Below the pieces are notes generated by a model. It was not told the DNA's origin. It did not search any database and saw only the letters and a program-made list of their open reading frames with translations. The position numbers and the translations under genes are program-made. From Kushneria indalinina DSM 14324 (GTDB taxonomy: Bacteria; Pseudomonadota; Gammaproteobacteria; Pseudomonadales; Halomonadaceae), in contig NZ_QRDJ01000006.1 in the NCBI RefSeq assembly GCF_003385845.1, forward strand, positions 988,068 to 1,052,067: a stretch of 64,000 nt of DNA, in the 5' to 3' direction. Shown in pieces: positions 25,186 to 36,633 of the stretch (positions are counted from its first letter, which is position 1; each line of letters begins with the position of its first letter).

Positions 25186-28074
25186 ATGGCCGCTGATTCT
25201 CGCTCGCTGGATGAACTCTTCACGCATGATGCGTTTATTGCCCGTCATATCGGCGTCGATGCCACGGCCCGTCACCATATGCTGGAGACACTGGGCGCGG
25301 ACACGATAGACGACCTGCTATCTCATGCCATCCCCGCAGACATCCGCATGGAGGGCGAGCTAAACCTGGCCGAACCGGTGTCGGAGCTTGCAGCACTGAC
25401 GCGCCTGCGCCGGGACATGGGCACCAATCAGGTCATGAGAAATCATATCGGGGCCGGTTATTACGGCACCATCATGCCTGCCGTCATCGCCCGTAATGTG
25501 CTGGAAAACCCGGGCTGGTATACCGCCTATACCCCCTATCAGCCCGAGATCGCTCAGGGCCGCCTTGAAGGGCTGCTCAACTTTCAGCAGATGGTCATGG
25601 ACATGACCGGCATGGCACTGGCCAATGCCTCGCTGCTGGACGAGGCCACCGCCGCGGCCGAGGCCATGGCCCTGTGCAAGCGGGCCAACCGCAAAAACAA
25701 GAGCCAGGCCTTTTTTGTCGCGGACCACGTTTTCCCCCAGACCCTGGATGTCGTGCGTACGCGCGCGCGCTGGCTTGGCCTTGACGTGATCGTGGACCGC
25801 GCCGAGCGGCTTGATCAGTACGATGTCTTTGGCGCGTTGCTGCAGTATCCGGCCGAGGATGGCAGCGTGACGGAGATCCAGGCCCTCATCGAGCGCGCCC
25901 ATGAACGCCAGATCATGGTCGCCGTGGCCACTGATCTATTGTCGCTGGCGCTTTTGAAGCCGCCGGGAGAGACGGGCGCCGACATCGCACTTGGTTCCGC
26001 CCAGCGCTTTGGCGTGCCCATGGGCTTTGGGGGTCCACACGCGGCCTTTTTTGCTGTCAACGATGACCTCAAGCGCGCCATGCCCGGACGCGTGATCGGC
26101 GTGTCTCGGGACCGTCACGGCAAACCCGCCCTTCGCATGGCCATGCAGACGCGCGAACAGCACATACGTCGCGAAAAGGCGACATCCAATATCTGTACTG
26201 CCCAGGCGTTACTGGCCAACATTGCCGGTTTTTATGCGGTCTATCACGGCCCCGAGGGCATTCGCACCATTGCGACACGCGTGCATCGGATGGCCCGCAT
26301 TCTGGCAAGCAGCCTGTCCGACAGCGATATCAGTGTGGAAAGCGAGTATTTCTTCGATACGCTGACACTGCGGGTTAATGACACCAGCGCCCTGCGCCGG
26401 CGCGCCGAAGCGGCCGGCCACAATCTTCGCTACCGTGAGGATGGCCGCGTGGGGATCAGTCTGGATGAAACCACCACGCCGGAGGATCTTGAGGCGCTTT
26501 TCACCATTTTGCTGGGCGACCAGCACGGGCTTGATGTCGCTAAACTCGACAGGGAGCTGCAGCAGACCAGCACTCAACTGCCGGGAGCCTGCCAGCGTCA
26601 ATCGGACTTCCTGACACATCCGACCTTCTCGCGCTATCACAGCGAAACCGAGATGCTTCGCTACCTGAAACGCCTCGAGAATCGCGACCTGTCACTCACG
26701 CACGCCATGATTCCGCTGGGCTCGTGCACCATGAAGCTCAATGCCACCAGCGAAATGGTGCCGCTCTCCTGGACCGAGTGTGCCGACATCCACCCCTTTG
26801 CGCCCGAGACCCAGGTACCGGGCTATCTGAAGATGATTGGCGAGCTGGGCGATTATCTGGTTAAAATAACCGGCTATGACGCCATCTCCATGCAGCCCAA
26901 CTCGGGCGCTCAGGGAGAGTATGCCGGCCTTCTGGCCATTCGACGCTATCAGCAGTCGATCGATCAGGGTCACCGACACATCTGTCTGATCCCATCGTCA
27001 GCCCACGGCACCAACCCGGCATCGGCGGCCATGACCAGCATGAAGGTGGTGGTAGTGGAATGCGATGCCAACGGCAATATCGACCTCAACGATTTACAGG
27101 CCAAGGCCGAAAAACACAGTGCTGAACTGTCGGCCATTATGCTAACCTACCCCTCCACCCATGGGGTGTTCGAGGAAGGCATCCGCCAGGCATGCGAGAT
27201 AGTGCACCAGCACGGCGGTCAGGTGTATATCGACGGTGCCAACATGAATGCTCAGGTCGGTCTGTGTCGACCGGGCGACTATGGCGGCGATGTGTCGCAT
27301 CTCAATTTGCACAAGACCTTCTGCATTCCACACGGCGGCGGCGGCCCCGGCATGGGCCCGATCGGCGTCAAGGCGCATCTGGCAGAGTATCTGCCCGGCC
27401 ATGTGCACCGCTCGGGGCACACCCATTTTGAGCCAGGCACTGCTGTCTCCTCGGCAGCCTTTGGCAGCGCCCTGATTCTGCCCATTTCATGGGCCTACAT
27501 TGTCATGATGGGCGCACGGGGGCTGCGCGAGGCCAGTGAAGCGGCCATTTTGAACGCCAACTACGTGGCGCATCGCCTGAACGAGCACTACAGCGTCCTC
27601 TATCGTGGCAAAAAGGGCCATGTGGCCCATGAATGCATCATCGACATTCGTCCGCTCAAGACCACCACCGGCATCGATGAAGAGGACATTGCCAAGCGCC
27701 TGATGGATTACGGCTTTCATGCACCGACCATGTCCTTTCCAGTGGCAGGGACGCTCATGATCGAGCCGACCGAATCCGAGTCGCACCAGGAGCTGGACCG
27801 CTTCTGCGAGGCGATGATCGCCATCCGCGAAGAGATTCGCGCCATCGAGCAGGGAGATGTTGCTCGCGATAACAATGTGCTGGTCAATGCGCCGCACACC
27901 CAGCATGATCTGTATCGCGATGACTGGCCTTACCCCTACTCCCGCGAACAGGCGGCCTTCCCCACTCAGTCGACCAGGGCGGCCAAGTTCTGGCCCAGCG
28001 TCAATCGGGTTGATAATGTGTATGGGGATCGCAACCTGATCTGCAGCTGCCCGAGCATCGACGACTATCGCAAT
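25186..28074 (+). CDS. gcvP: Glycine dehydrogenase (decarboxylating), P protein
   Basis: A 963-residue homodimeric PLP enzyme that decarboxylates glycine and loads the residue on GcvH. It is a single long polypeptide, as in other gammaproteobacteria, with two homologous halves. The PLP lysine is about K710 in HLNLHKTFC, followed by the glycine-rich [13 protein letters not shown] loop. An upstream GTG at 25150 would add twelve residues; ATG 25186 ([12 protein letters not shown]) fits the family length of about 957 better. The stop codon ends at about 28077. With gcvH it forms the plus-strand arm of the locus. No lpd gene (L protein) is nearby; it is usually shared with other dehydrogenases. 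Confidence 0.97.
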
Positions 28075-28090
28075 TAAGCCTCTTTAACGC

Positions 28091-28129
28091 ATCAGGCCGA
28101 CAGAATGGAACTCATTCTATCGGCCTGAT
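28091..28129. terminator. Hairpin between gcvP and the LysR gene
   Basis: Long stem ATCAGGCCGA (28091-28100) / TCGGCCTGAT (28120-28129), extended by AGAATG/CATTCT after one mismatch, loop GAACT. It sits between convergent genes and probably stops transcription, but U-tracts are lacking on both sides. Confidence 0.5.
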
Positions 28130-28213
28130 CATTGTGACGCCTGGAGCAGGGTCGGTTACAGCTGGCCTCAAAAGGACAGCATCAGCCAGAGACTCTGTTG
28201 CTGTCGAATGGCC

Positions 28214-29146
28214 TCAGGTGCTGCGGTCGTCGGAGACCATGTCTGCAGGTGCCTCATAGCCATACAGTGCATTGCGTCGCTGCTCGCGAAATTCATCCAG
28301 CAGCTGACGGTATCGACGCGGCAGCTCCGCGCCTCGACGCGTCAACACATACAAAGACTCATAGACCGGTACCGTCAGCGGGACTTCCTGCACTTGGCGC
28401 TGCCATGGAGAGGTTTCAAGCACCGGACGCGACACGACGGTGAACCCCAGCCCACGCGCGACCGCATCAAGGACTACTGCCACGTCGTTGGTATAACCCT
28501 TCTGCGGGAAATAACTGATCGAGCGAAACTCATCGGAGTAGTTCTCGCGCAGTACCTGACTTGCGTTATTTACCCCGTCGAAATAGTTCAAAAATCCCAG
28601 CGCCAGCAGTTCATTGATGCTGTTACCGCGAAAATCGGCCGGCACGACCAGACACAGCGGCTCGTGATGCCAGAGTTCATACTCAAGATCAGGATGACGC
28701 GTGATATCGGTCACAAGCCCCAGATCATAGCGACCGGCCAGCACGTCCTGCACGATTTCGGCATTGAAGGCAAAGTTATAGTTGATGGTCAGCCCGGTAT
28801 TGACCTGCTGATACCCCAGCGCAAAGGGATAGAACATCAAGCCGATACTCGAGGGGCTTGCGATACGGCAGTCGCCGCTGCTCAGGGACTCATCATCAAG
28901 GCCGTGACGAAACTGTTCATGCTCGGCAAAAAGCCGGATGGCATAGTCATAGGCGCGTCTGCCCGCCTCTGTCAGCGTAAAACGGCGACCATGACGGCGC
29001 AGCAGGGTCTTGTCGAGGTAATGTTCAAGCTTACGGATGTGCTGGCTGACCCCCGGTTGGGTCATTTCCAGCTTGTATGCCGTATGGGTAAAACTGCCTG
29101 TTTCCACCAGCGTGATAAAGGTCTTGAAATACTGGGCATTAAACAT
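28214..29146 (-). CDS. LysR-family transcriptional regulator
   Basis: A 310-residue regulator with an N-terminal winged helix-turn-helix (about residues 1-60: FITLVETGSFTHTAYKLEMT, then QPGVSQHIRKLEHYL) and a periplasmic-binding-protein-like effector domain. It converges on gcvP. The N-terminus is unlike GcvA, so I would not call it the glycine regulator. No adjacent divergent gene identifies a target; the nearest divergent gene is a small YfcL-like protein 199 bases away. Family call certain; ligand and targets unknown. Confidence 0.93.
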   Translation of the reverse strand: MFNAQYFKTFITLVETGSFTHTAYKLEMTQPGVSQHIRKLEHYLDKTLLRRHGRRFTLTEAGRRAYDYAIRLFAEHEQFRHGLDDESLSSGDCRIASPSSIGLMFYPFALGYQQVNTGLTINYNFAFNAEIVQDVLAGRYDLGLVTDITRHPDLEYELWHHEPLCLVVPADFRGNSINELLALGFLNYFDGVNNASQVLRENYSDEFRSISYFPQKGYTNDVAVVLDAVARGLGFTVVSRPVLETSPWQRQVQEVPLTVPVYESLYVLTRRGAELPRRYRQLLDEFREQRRNALYGYEAPADMVSDDRST

Positions 29147-29345
29147 GAGGAGTTATCAGCTCACTGACGGCCCTGGCCGCAACGCGACCAGGGCAGATAA
29201 AAAAATCTTCATTTCTGATCAGACAGATACGGCGTGCCTGGCTACTTTATCAGAAAATTTTATAGCTCGCATGAGCTCCTCAAGCTCTCGTGTTAGCATC
29301 CAGAGACATGCCTTTTGACACCGCTGCCCCCCTGGAACATTCATC

Positions 29346-29630
29346 ATGTCCGACCCCTTTTTAAACCGCGCTGAAAATATCAAGAAGACCCTGCTGGCCA
29401 TGGAATCTGAGGCGCCTGATAACGACCTTTTTGCGCTGGGTTACATGATTCCGCAGATAGAGCTTGTGCAGGAGATGGCGCAATACGATCCCGAAGATGT
29501 GACCGGCGAGGATTTTGATGCCACCTACCGTCAGTGGCTTGAAAGCACCTTTATGGAAGATGCCATGGCAAGCGATGACCGCCAGCGTATTGAAGAACTC
29601 TGGCAGAGCGCCATGAGCCGGACAGCCTGA
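29346..29630 (+). CDS. YfcL-family small protein
   Basis: A 94-residue acidic cytoplasmic protein that resembles E. coli YfcL in length and pattern: DNDLFALGYMIPQIELVQ near residue 25 and a C-terminal RIEELWQSAM helix. The family has no known function. ATG 29346 is the clear start. It lies 62 bases before ppnN on the same strand and is probably cotranscribed with it. Confidence 0.72.
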   Translation: MSDPFLNRAENIKKTLLAMESEAPDNDLFALGYMIPQIELVQEMAQYDPEDVTGEDFDATYRQWLESTFMEDAMASDDRQRIEELWQSAMSRTA

Positions 29631-29692
29631 TCCATTCCCGCCAGGGCCTGACTCTGGCATTTGTTGACTGCAGGAAAAGGATATCAAAGAGG

Positions 29693-31066
29693 ATGACAGA
29701 AGCCACACGCATTTCAGCCACCATTTCTCCGGAAGGCAGTCTGGAAGTACTCTCGCAGCAGGAAGTCAATCGCTTGCGGGACACCTCCTCCAACGGCATG
29801 CACGACGTGCTGCGCCGCTGCGCACTGGCCATTTTGAACTACGGCACCATGGTCGATGACAGCTGCAGTGTGCTTGAGACCTATCACGACTTTGATATCG
29901 AAGTGATCCAGCAGGACCGTGGCATCCGATTGAAACTGACCAATGCCCCGGCGCATGCCTTTGTGGATGGCAGCATGATTCGCGGCATCCGTGAGTTGCT
30001 CTCTTCTGTCCTGCGCGATGTGGTGTATGTCTCCAACGAAATCGAAAAGCACGGTCGTTTCGATCTCGACTCTGCCGAAGGCATTACCAACGCCGTATTC
30101 CATATCCTGCGCAACGCTGGCGTCATGAAGCCGTCCCGCGACCCCAACCTCGTGGTCTGCTGGGGCGGGCATTCAATTTCACGCGATGAGTACGATTACA
30201 GCAAATCGGTCGGTTATCATCTGGGCCTGCGTGACATGGACATCTGCACCGGTTGCGGCCCGGGCGCCATGAAAGGGCCCATGAAGGGTGCCAATGTGGC
30301 ACATGCCAAGCAGCGTCGTCGCAACAGCCGCTATCTGGGCATTTCGGAGCCCGGCATTATCGCTGCCGAATCGCCCAACCCGATCGTGAACGAACTGGTC
30401 ATCATGCCGGATATCGAAAAGCGTCTTGAGGCCTTCATCCGGGTCGGGCACGGCATCATCATCTTCCCCGGCGGCGTGGGCACCGCCGAAGAAATTCTCT
30501 ATCTGCTGGGCGTACTGCTGCACCCGAACAATGCAGACATCCCCTTTCCAATCATCTTTACCGGGCCGGCCAGCAGCGCTGACTATTTCCGACGCATCGA
30601 CGAATTCATTGCCTTTACGCTCGGCGCCGAGGCGCAGAAGCACTACCGCATCATGATTGATGATCCCGTCGGTGTGGCGCGCGCCATGAGAGAGGGTATC
30701 GAGGAAGTCACCGAATTCCGGCGCCAGCATCAGGACGCCTTTTACTTCAACTGGCGTCTGGAGATCCCGCGGGACTTTCAGCAGCCCTTTACGCCCAATC
30801 ACGACTCGATGGCCGGTCTGGCGCTTCACCGCCGCCAGAATGTGCATGATCTGGCCGCCAATCTGCGTCGCGCCTTCTCGGGGATCGTGGCCGGCAACGT
30901 CAAGGAGCATGGCCTGCGCGCCATCGAAAAACATGGCCCTTTCCGCCTGAATGCCGAAAGCGAACTCATGCAACCCCTTGACGAACTGCTGACCTCTTTC
31001 GTCGCTCAGGGACGCATGAAGCTGCCTGGCAGCGAATACGTCCCCTGCTATACGCTCAACGCATAA
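29693..31066 (+). CDS. ppnN: Nucleotide 5'-monophosphate nucleosidase
   Basis: A 457-residue enzyme of the PpnN (YgdH) family, which cleaves purine and pyrimidine 5'-monophosphates to base and ribose-5-phosphate and is tuned by (p)ppGpp in E. coli. The central LOG-type Rossmann domain has CTGCGPGAMKGPMKGA and the signature FPGGVGTAEEILYLLG (PGGxGTxxE). The N-terminal about 130 and C-terminal about 110 residues match the PpnN-specific extensions, unlike short LOG proteins. AGGAAAAGG lies twelve bases before ATG 29693. It fits the wider nucleotide-salvage content of the genome, with guanine deaminase further on. Confidence 0.92.
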   Translation: MTEATRISATISPEGSLEVLSQQEVNRLRDTSSNGMHDVLRRCALAILNYGTMVDDSCSVLETYHDFDIEVIQQDRGIRLKLTNAPAHAFVDGSMIRGIRELLSSVLRDVVYVSNEIEKHGRFDLDSAEGITNAVFHILRNAGVMKPSRDPNLVVCWGGHSISRDEYDYSKSVGYHLGLRDMDICTGCGPGAMKGPMKGANVAHAKQRRRNSRYLGISEPGIIAAESPNPIVNELVIMPDIEKRLEAFIRVGHGIIIFPGGVGTAEEILYLLGVLLHPNNADIPFPIIFTGPASSADYFRRIDEFIAFTLGAEAQKHYRIMIDDPVGVARAMREGIEEVTEFRRQHQDAFYFNWRLEIPRDFQQPFTPNHDSMAGLALHRRQNVHDLAANLRRAFSGIVAGNVKEHGLRAIEKHGPFRLNAESELMQPLDELLTSFVAQGRMKLPGSEYVPCYTLNA

Positions 31067-31090
31067 AACGTACTCGACCTGGTGGTGGCG

Positions 31091-31468
31091 CTACTGCGTG
31101 GCAGGGCGCCACCAACCGTACAAGGCGTGCAGCAACAGCCCGACGGTCATGGCCCTGGGGAGCCACTGATACCAGAACTGCGCCTGCCCCGTAACCAGAT
31201 GCCAGAGTGTCGTAGCGACAACACCTGCTGCCAGCCACAGTAGCAGGCGTTTCATTGATTGGGAGGCATCGCTTTTGACGTTGTCTGAAGCGCGCTGCCA
31301 CAGGATGGCAGACACGACCACCAGGGCCGCCACGCCCCCACATACCAGTACCAGTCGCTCATTGTCACGGACGATATAGTAGCCGGGCGCTGCTACCAGC
31401 ATGGTCATGGCCAAACCCAGCAGGATGGAAATCCGCTCGCCGCTGGCCAGCAATCCATGACGGTTCAT
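31091..31468 (-). CDS. Small integral membrane protein, unknown function
   Basis: A 125-residue protein with about four membrane segments (ISILLGLAMTMLVAAPGYYIV; LVLVCGGVAALVVVSAILW; LLLWLAAGVVATTLWHLV; AMTVGLLLHALYGWW). I do not recognise a family with a known role. Its start overlaps the stop of the flavodoxin gene (ATGA), so the two are translationally coupled and the pair may work together. It converges on ppnN with 24 bases between stop codons. Confidence 0.7.
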   Translation of the reverse strand: MNRHGLLASGERISILLGLAMTMLVAAPGYYIVRDNERLVLVCGGVAALVVVSAILWQRASDNVKSDASQSMKRLLLWLAAGVVATTLWHLVTGQAQFWYQWLPRAMTVGLLLHALYGWWRPATQ

Positions 31469-31917
31469 GAATGCTCTGCCAGCCACTGTTCCGCCCAGGG
31501 CAGTGCCGCATCGTCGGCCATCGGCGTTTCCGAGGCATCCACTTCCAGACGCTCGCCTACACGGCTGGCCCCGAGCGACGTCAGAAGCTCATCCAGCTTT
31601 CGACCGGCACCGCAAAAACTCTCCTCATAGCTGCTGTCCCCCATGGCAATCAAAGCGTATCGAAGCCCCTGAAGTGAGGGACGCTCCTGCTCAAGGGCGC
31701 TGCTGAGGCCGGTAAAGTTGCCGGGATAATCGCCTCGCCCCGTAGTGGAGATGCAAAAAAGCGCCAGATCCGGCTGCGGCTCGAGCAGCCCCTCAAGCGT
31801 TGGCGTTTCATGAACATCAACGCCGTATCCTGCCGTTTCAAACAGTGGCGCTATCTGCTCGGCAACATCCAGCGCGCCGCCATATACGGTTGCAACATAA
31901 ATTCCGACATCAGGCAT
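31465..31917 (-). CDS. Flavodoxin (MioC-like)
   Basis: A 150-residue FMN-binding protein. The phosphate loop is the variant ATVYGGALDVAEQIA (flavodoxins usually have T/SxTGxT), and the isoalloxazine loops are CISTTGRGDYPGN and AMGDSSYEESFCGAGR, the latter matching the MioC/sulfite-reductase flavodoxin-domain pattern. MioC-type proteins supply electrons in biotin synthesis; redox partner here unknown. It overlaps the small membrane gene downstream by four bases. Family confident. Confidence 0.87.
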   Translation of the reverse strand: MPDVGIYVATVYGGALDVAEQIAPLFETAGYGVDVHETPTLEGLLEPQPDLALFCISTTGRGDYPGNFTGLSSALEQERPSLQGLRYALIAMGDSSYEESFCGAGRKLDELLTSLGASRVGERLEVDASETPMADDAALPWAEQWLAEHS

Positions 31918-31992
31918 GAGTCTTGATCACCAGCGTTAAATTTTGGGAATGGTAACATAGCGCGCTTGACGCTTTCCTTGCCCGCAGCATAC

Positions 31993-32019
31993 AAAAAGCC
32001 CCGCCATGGGCGGGGCTTT
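31993..32019 (-). terminator. Terminator of the thrS-ihfA operon
   Basis: On the minus strand AAAGCCCCGCC / GGCGGGGCTTT with a three-base loop is followed by a U-tract. It lies 46 bases beyond the ihfA stop, the end of the translation operon. Confidence 0.88.
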
Positions 32020-32064
32020 CACTTCACGACAGCTACTCGTCATGGCCGTGAATACGGGGATGGA

Positions 32065-32361
32065 TCAGGCCTTGTCGCGCTCTTCCACCAGGGCCTTGAG
32101 CTTCTGCCCGGGTCGAAATGTGACCACACGACGTGCCGAGATAGGGATCTCCTCTCCCGTCTTGGGGTTACGACCAGGTCTTTCACGCTTGTCACGCAAA
32201 TCAAAATTGCCAAAGCCTGAAAGCTTCACCTGTTCATTTTCCCTGAGACAACCGCGGATTTCGTCAAAGAACTGCTCGACAAGCATTTTGGCTTCACGCT
32301 TTGAAAAGCCAAGCGACGTGTGCAGATGCTCTGCCAGTTCAGCCTTGGTCAACGCACTCAT
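32065..32361 (-). CDS. ihfA: Integration host factor subunit alpha
   Basis: A 98-residue DNA-bending protein that pairs with IHF-beta. The N-terminal helices ([20 protein letters not shown]) and the beta-arm region [16 protein letters not shown], with the proline that intercalates DNA, are typical. Start at ATG 32361 with AGGA upstream; a longer in-frame extension to 32385 is not family-like. It follows pheT by 54 bases, the usual place for ihfA in gammaproteobacteria. Confidence 0.96.
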   Translation of the reverse strand: MSALTKAELAEHLHTSLGFSKREAKMLVEQFFDEIRGCLRENEQVKLSGFGNFDLRDKRERPGRNPKTGEEIPISARRVVTFRPGQKLKALVEERDKA

Positions 32362-32415
32362 TATCCGACATCCTGTAGGAAACAATCTTTAGGAGACAGT
32401 GTCCCGCCACCGCAT

Positions 32416-34800
32416 TCAGTTACGCAGTAACGCGCCAAAACGTTCCGAGGAAACCGCTACAATATTGTCAATTGTCTGATTAATTTCAATATCTGTCAGC
32501 GTGCGCGAAGGATGCTGCCAGGTCAAGCCCAGCGCCAGGCTCTTGCGCCCCTCTTCCACGCCGGCGCCCTGATAAACATCAAAAAGGCGCAGATCCGTCA
32601 ACGCCTCCCCGGCCTGCTCACGGATCACGTCCAGAAGCGACTGCACCGGCAGGGTTTCATCCACCAGTAGCGCCAGATCGCGGCGCACTTCCGGATGACG
32701 GGACAAGGGACTGAACGCAGCGAGCCTGCCCTGCTGCAAGGAGGCCAGTTCAAGCTCAAAAACGTATACCTCGGGCTTGATACCGAGTTTTTCCCGGACC
32801 GCGGGATGCAGTGCTCCTACCCAGCCGACACGACGCTCGCCACGCATGATACGGGCGCACTGGCCGGGATGAAGCGCGTCATGCTCGCCCGGCTCGAAGC
32901 GCCATTCATGTTCGGCGCCCCCCAGTGCCAGAAGACGTTCCACATCACCCTTGATATCAAAGAAATCGACGCTTTCCTTGCGGCCCGCCCATCCTTCCGG
33001 ATCCCGAGTTCCGCAGATCATGCCGCCCAGCATCGGCGTTTGCGTCAGCGCCTCGATATCACCATTGAACACCAGCCCTGTCTCAAAAAGACGAACGCGC
33101 TGCTGCTGACGATTGAGGTTATGCAACAGCGACCGACTGAGCCCCGCCCACAGACTCGAGCGCATGACAGACATGTCGCTGGAGATAGGGTTGGCAAGCG
33201 TTGGCGTTACAACATTCGGGGTCAGCGCTTGCTGCAGCTCATCGGAGACAAAGCTGTAGGTGATGGCTTCCTGATAACCGCCCGCTACCAGATGCTGGCG
33301 AATGGCATCGAGAGAGACCTTCGTCCCATCTTCGCGACGTGGGGCCAGGTTGGTCTGCGGATACCGAACGGGCAAACGGTTGTAGCCGTGAACGCGTGCC
33401 AGTTCTTCGACCAGATCCTCTTCCAGGCGCACATCAAAGCGCCATGCAGGAATACTGACATGCCAGACGCCCTCTCCCTGAGCCACCAGGGTCATGCCCA
33501 GGCGGGTCAGGATGTCGCTGATTTCGTCATCATCAAGGGCCATGCCCAGAATCCGGCTGACGCGCGCGGCACTCAGGGTGATCTGGCAGGTCTCGGGCAG
33601 CGCCTGTGCATCCGTCTGCTCGATCACCGGGCCAGGGCGGCCGCCGGCCAGTTCGACAAGCAGTTTCGTGGCACGCTCAAGCGCGCGCACCTGCAGCGTT
33701 GGATCAACACCACGCTCGAAGCGATGCGAGGCATCCGTGTGCAGACCATACTGGCGAGCCCTTCCAGCGACGGCAAGCGGCGCAAAGAAGGCAGACTCCA
33801 GCAGCACATGACGCGTCTCGCTGTTGACGCCCGAACTCTCTCCCCCCATGACCCCCGCGATGGCCAACGGGCCATCAGCATCGGCGATCAACAGGGTATT
33901 GTCGTCAAGCTGGACTTCCTGCCCATCAAGCAGGGTCAATGTTTCGCCAGCGCGAGCATTTCGCACTTCGATATGCCCCTGGAGTCGATCCAGATCGAAG
34001 GCATGCATCGGCTGACCCAGCTCAAGCATCACGTAATTGGTGATATCCACCACGATATCGATGGAGCGCAGGCCACAGCGACGCAGATACTCCGTCAGCC
34101 ACAGGGGCGAAGGTGTACTGACATTGACATCACGCACAACGCGCGCGCTGTAGCGCGGGCAGGCGCTGCCATTATCAAGACGAACCTCGAAGCGCTCGTC
34201 CATCTGCGCCGCCACGGGCGGGATCTCGGGCGTTTTGACCTCAAGGCGATTGAGCACACCCAGCTCGCGCGCCAACCCCATGATACTCAGGCAGTCGCCG
34301 CGATTGGGCGTCAGGTCGACATCGATGCTGTGATCGTCCAGCCCGAGCCACTGCCTTACGTCCCCGCCAACAGGCGCACTGTCCGGCAACACCCAGATGC
34401 CCGGCGACTTTTCCTCCACCAGACCGAGCTCGGATTCGGCACAAATCATGCCGTGAGACGCCACGCCTCTGAGTTTTGCTTCCTTGATGGCGAAATCGCC
34501 GGGCAGGACCGCACCCGGCCTGGCCAGAGCCACTTTCTGACCGGTGGCCACGTTGGCCGCTCCGCACACCACCTGCTGAAGCTGGCCGCTGCCATCATCA
34601 AGCTGACAGACACGAAGGCGATCTGCATCAGGATGTTGATCAGCCTCTTCTACACGTGCCACAACAACGCCTGAAAACGGGGCTGATACCGGTTCGATGG
34701 CATCAACTTCGAGCCCCGCCATGGTGATCTGATCGGCGATCGCCTGCACGTCCTGCGCTACATCAACCCATTGACGCAGCCACTGTTCGGAAACTTTCAT
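32416..34800 (-). CDS. pheT: Phenylalanine-tRNA ligase beta subunit
   Basis: A 794-residue subunit of the heterotetrameric synthetase. It carries the N-terminal EMAP-like tRNA-binding domain (FSGVVVARVEEADQHPDADR), the B3/B4 editing domain that hydrolyses mischarged Tyr-tRNA, the B5 domain, the inactive synthetase core and a C-terminal ferredoxin-like anticodon-binding domain (FSPLSRHPEVRRDLALLV). Length is normal (E. coli 795). It follows pheS by 24 bases. A long open frame on the opposite strand is a codon-bias artefact. Confidence 0.98.
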   Translation of the reverse strand: MKVSEQWLRQWVDVAQDVQAIADQITMAGLEVDAIEPVSAPFSGVVVARVEEADQHPDADRLRVCQLDDGSGQLQQVVCGAANVATGQKVALARPGAVLPGDFAIKEAKLRGVASHGMICAESELGLVEEKSPGIWVLPDSAPVGGDVRQWLGLDDHSIDVDLTPNRGDCLSIMGLARELGVLNRLEVKTPEIPPVAAQMDERFEVRLDNGSACPRYSARVVRDVNVSTPSPLWLTEYLRRCGLRSIDIVVDITNYVMLELGQPMHAFDLDRLQGHIEVRNARAGETLTLLDGQEVQLDDNTLLIADADGPLAIAGVMGGESSGVNSETRHVLLESAFFAPLAVAGRARQYGLHTDASHRFERGVDPTLQVRALERATKLLVELAGGRPGPVIEQTDAQALPETCQITLSAARVSRILGMALDDDEISDILTRLGMTLVAQGEGVWHVSIPAWRFDVRLEEDLVEELARVHGYNRLPVRYPQTNLAPRREDGTKVSLDAIRQHLVAGGYQEAITYSFVSDELQQALTPNVVTPTLANPISSDMSVMRSSLWAGLSRSLLHNLNRQQQRVRLFETGLVFNGDIEALTQTPMLGGMICGTRDPEGWAGRKESVDFFDIKGDVERLLALGGAEHEWRFEPGEHDALHPGQCARIMRGERRVGWVGALHPAVREKLGIKPEVYVFELELASLQQGRLAAFSPLSRHPEVRRDLALLVDETLPVQSLLDVIREQAGEALTDLRLFDVYQGAGVEEGRKSLALGLTWQHPSRTLTDIEINQTIDNIVAVSSERFGALLRN

Positions 34801-34824
34801 CTTGCCTCGCTATACCGAAACGGA

Positions 34825-35907
<1,083 letters not shown>

Positions 35908-35941
35908 TTATCAGGGATCTGACGATAAATTGTTGCCACAC

Positions 35942-35977
35942 AAAAAAACAAGGGAAGAGCGACGGCTCTTCCCTTGT
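35942..35977 (-). terminator. Terminator/attenuator between rplT and pheS
   Basis: Perfect 13-bp stem on the minus strand, ACAAGGGAAGAGC / GCTCTTCCCTTGT with a four-base loop, followed by seven U. It lies 36 bases after the rplT stop and about 100 bases before pheS. In E. coli pheST is controlled by attenuation with the phenylalanine-rich leader peptide PheM; I find no such leader peptide here, so this may be a partial terminator or a different attenuator. Confidence 0.88.
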
Positions 35978-36013
35978 AGCACTTCGGCAGGTGATATCAA
36001 ATCACCCGTACCA

Positions 36014-36364
36014 TCAGGCAGCCTTGGCTTGCTCGACGATAGAACCGAAAGCCTGCTTTTCGTGAACGGCCAGATCAGCAAGGATCTTGCGGTCGATCTC
36101 GATACCGGCCTTTTTCAGACCGTTGATGAAGCGGCTATAGGACATGCCGTGAGTGCGGGCCGCAGCGTTGATACGTGCAATCCAAAGTGCACGGAACTGA
36201 CGCTTGCGCTGACGGCGGTCACGGTAGGCATACTGGCCTGCCTTGATCACTGCCTGCTTGGCAACACGGAAAGTACGCGAACGAGCACCGTAGTACCCTT
36301 TTGCCTGCTTCAAAATCTTCTTGTGACGGCGACGAGCGACGACACCACGCTTTACACGAGCCAT
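36014..36364 (-). CDS. rplT: 50S ribosomal protein L20
   Basis: A 116-residue ribosomal protein, beginning [20 protein letters not shown], required early in 50S assembly. In gammaproteobacteria it also represses its own rpmI-rplT message by binding the leader. It follows rpmI by 33 bases. Confidence 0.98.
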   Translation of the reverse strand: MARVKRGVVARRRHKKILKQAKGYYGARSRTFRVAKQAVIKAGQYAYRDRRQRKRQFRALWIARINAAARTHGMSYSRFINGLKKAGIEIDRKILADLAVHEKQAFGSIVEQAKAA

Positions 36365-36397
36365 GAAAACCTCCTGACTTCAGTTGTTAAAATCGAC

Positions 36398-36592
36398 TTA
36401 GATATAAGGGAGCATGCGCTCGATCAAACGACGATCGGCATCATGGATCTGCTTCATACCGCGCAGCTGACGCTTACGCTTGGTCGACTTCTTGGTCAGG
36501 ATATGGCTGCGGAAGGACTGCTTGTGCTTAAAGCCCTTGGCAGTGCGCTTGAAGCGCTTGGCCGCACCGCTGTTGCTCTTGATTTTCGGCAT
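36398..36592 (-). CDS. rpmI: 50S ribosomal protein L35
   Basis: A 64-residue basic ribosomal protein ([20 protein letters not shown]...), of normal length. It is the third gene of the translation operon. The 105-base gap before it holds a large hairpin that could be the L20-responsive leader. Confidence 0.98.
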   Translation of the reverse strand: MPKIKSNSGAAKRFKRTAKGFKHKQSFRSHILTKKSTKRKRQLRGMKQIHDADRRLIERMLPYI

Positions 36593-36633
36593 GAGAATAA
36601 CTCCGCGCGATATTTTTTAGAAAACCCGAGGCC

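Noticed and set aside
28214..29146. LysR gene as GcvA, the glycine cleavage regulator
   Set aside because: The N-terminal domain does not resemble GcvA and the gene is convergent with gcvP rather than divergent from a target.
32695..34674. A 659-codon open frame on the plus strand, opposite pheT
   Set aside because: It is wholly antisense to pheT, has no family resemblance or ribosome-binding site, and is explained by the GC-skewed codon use of pheT.
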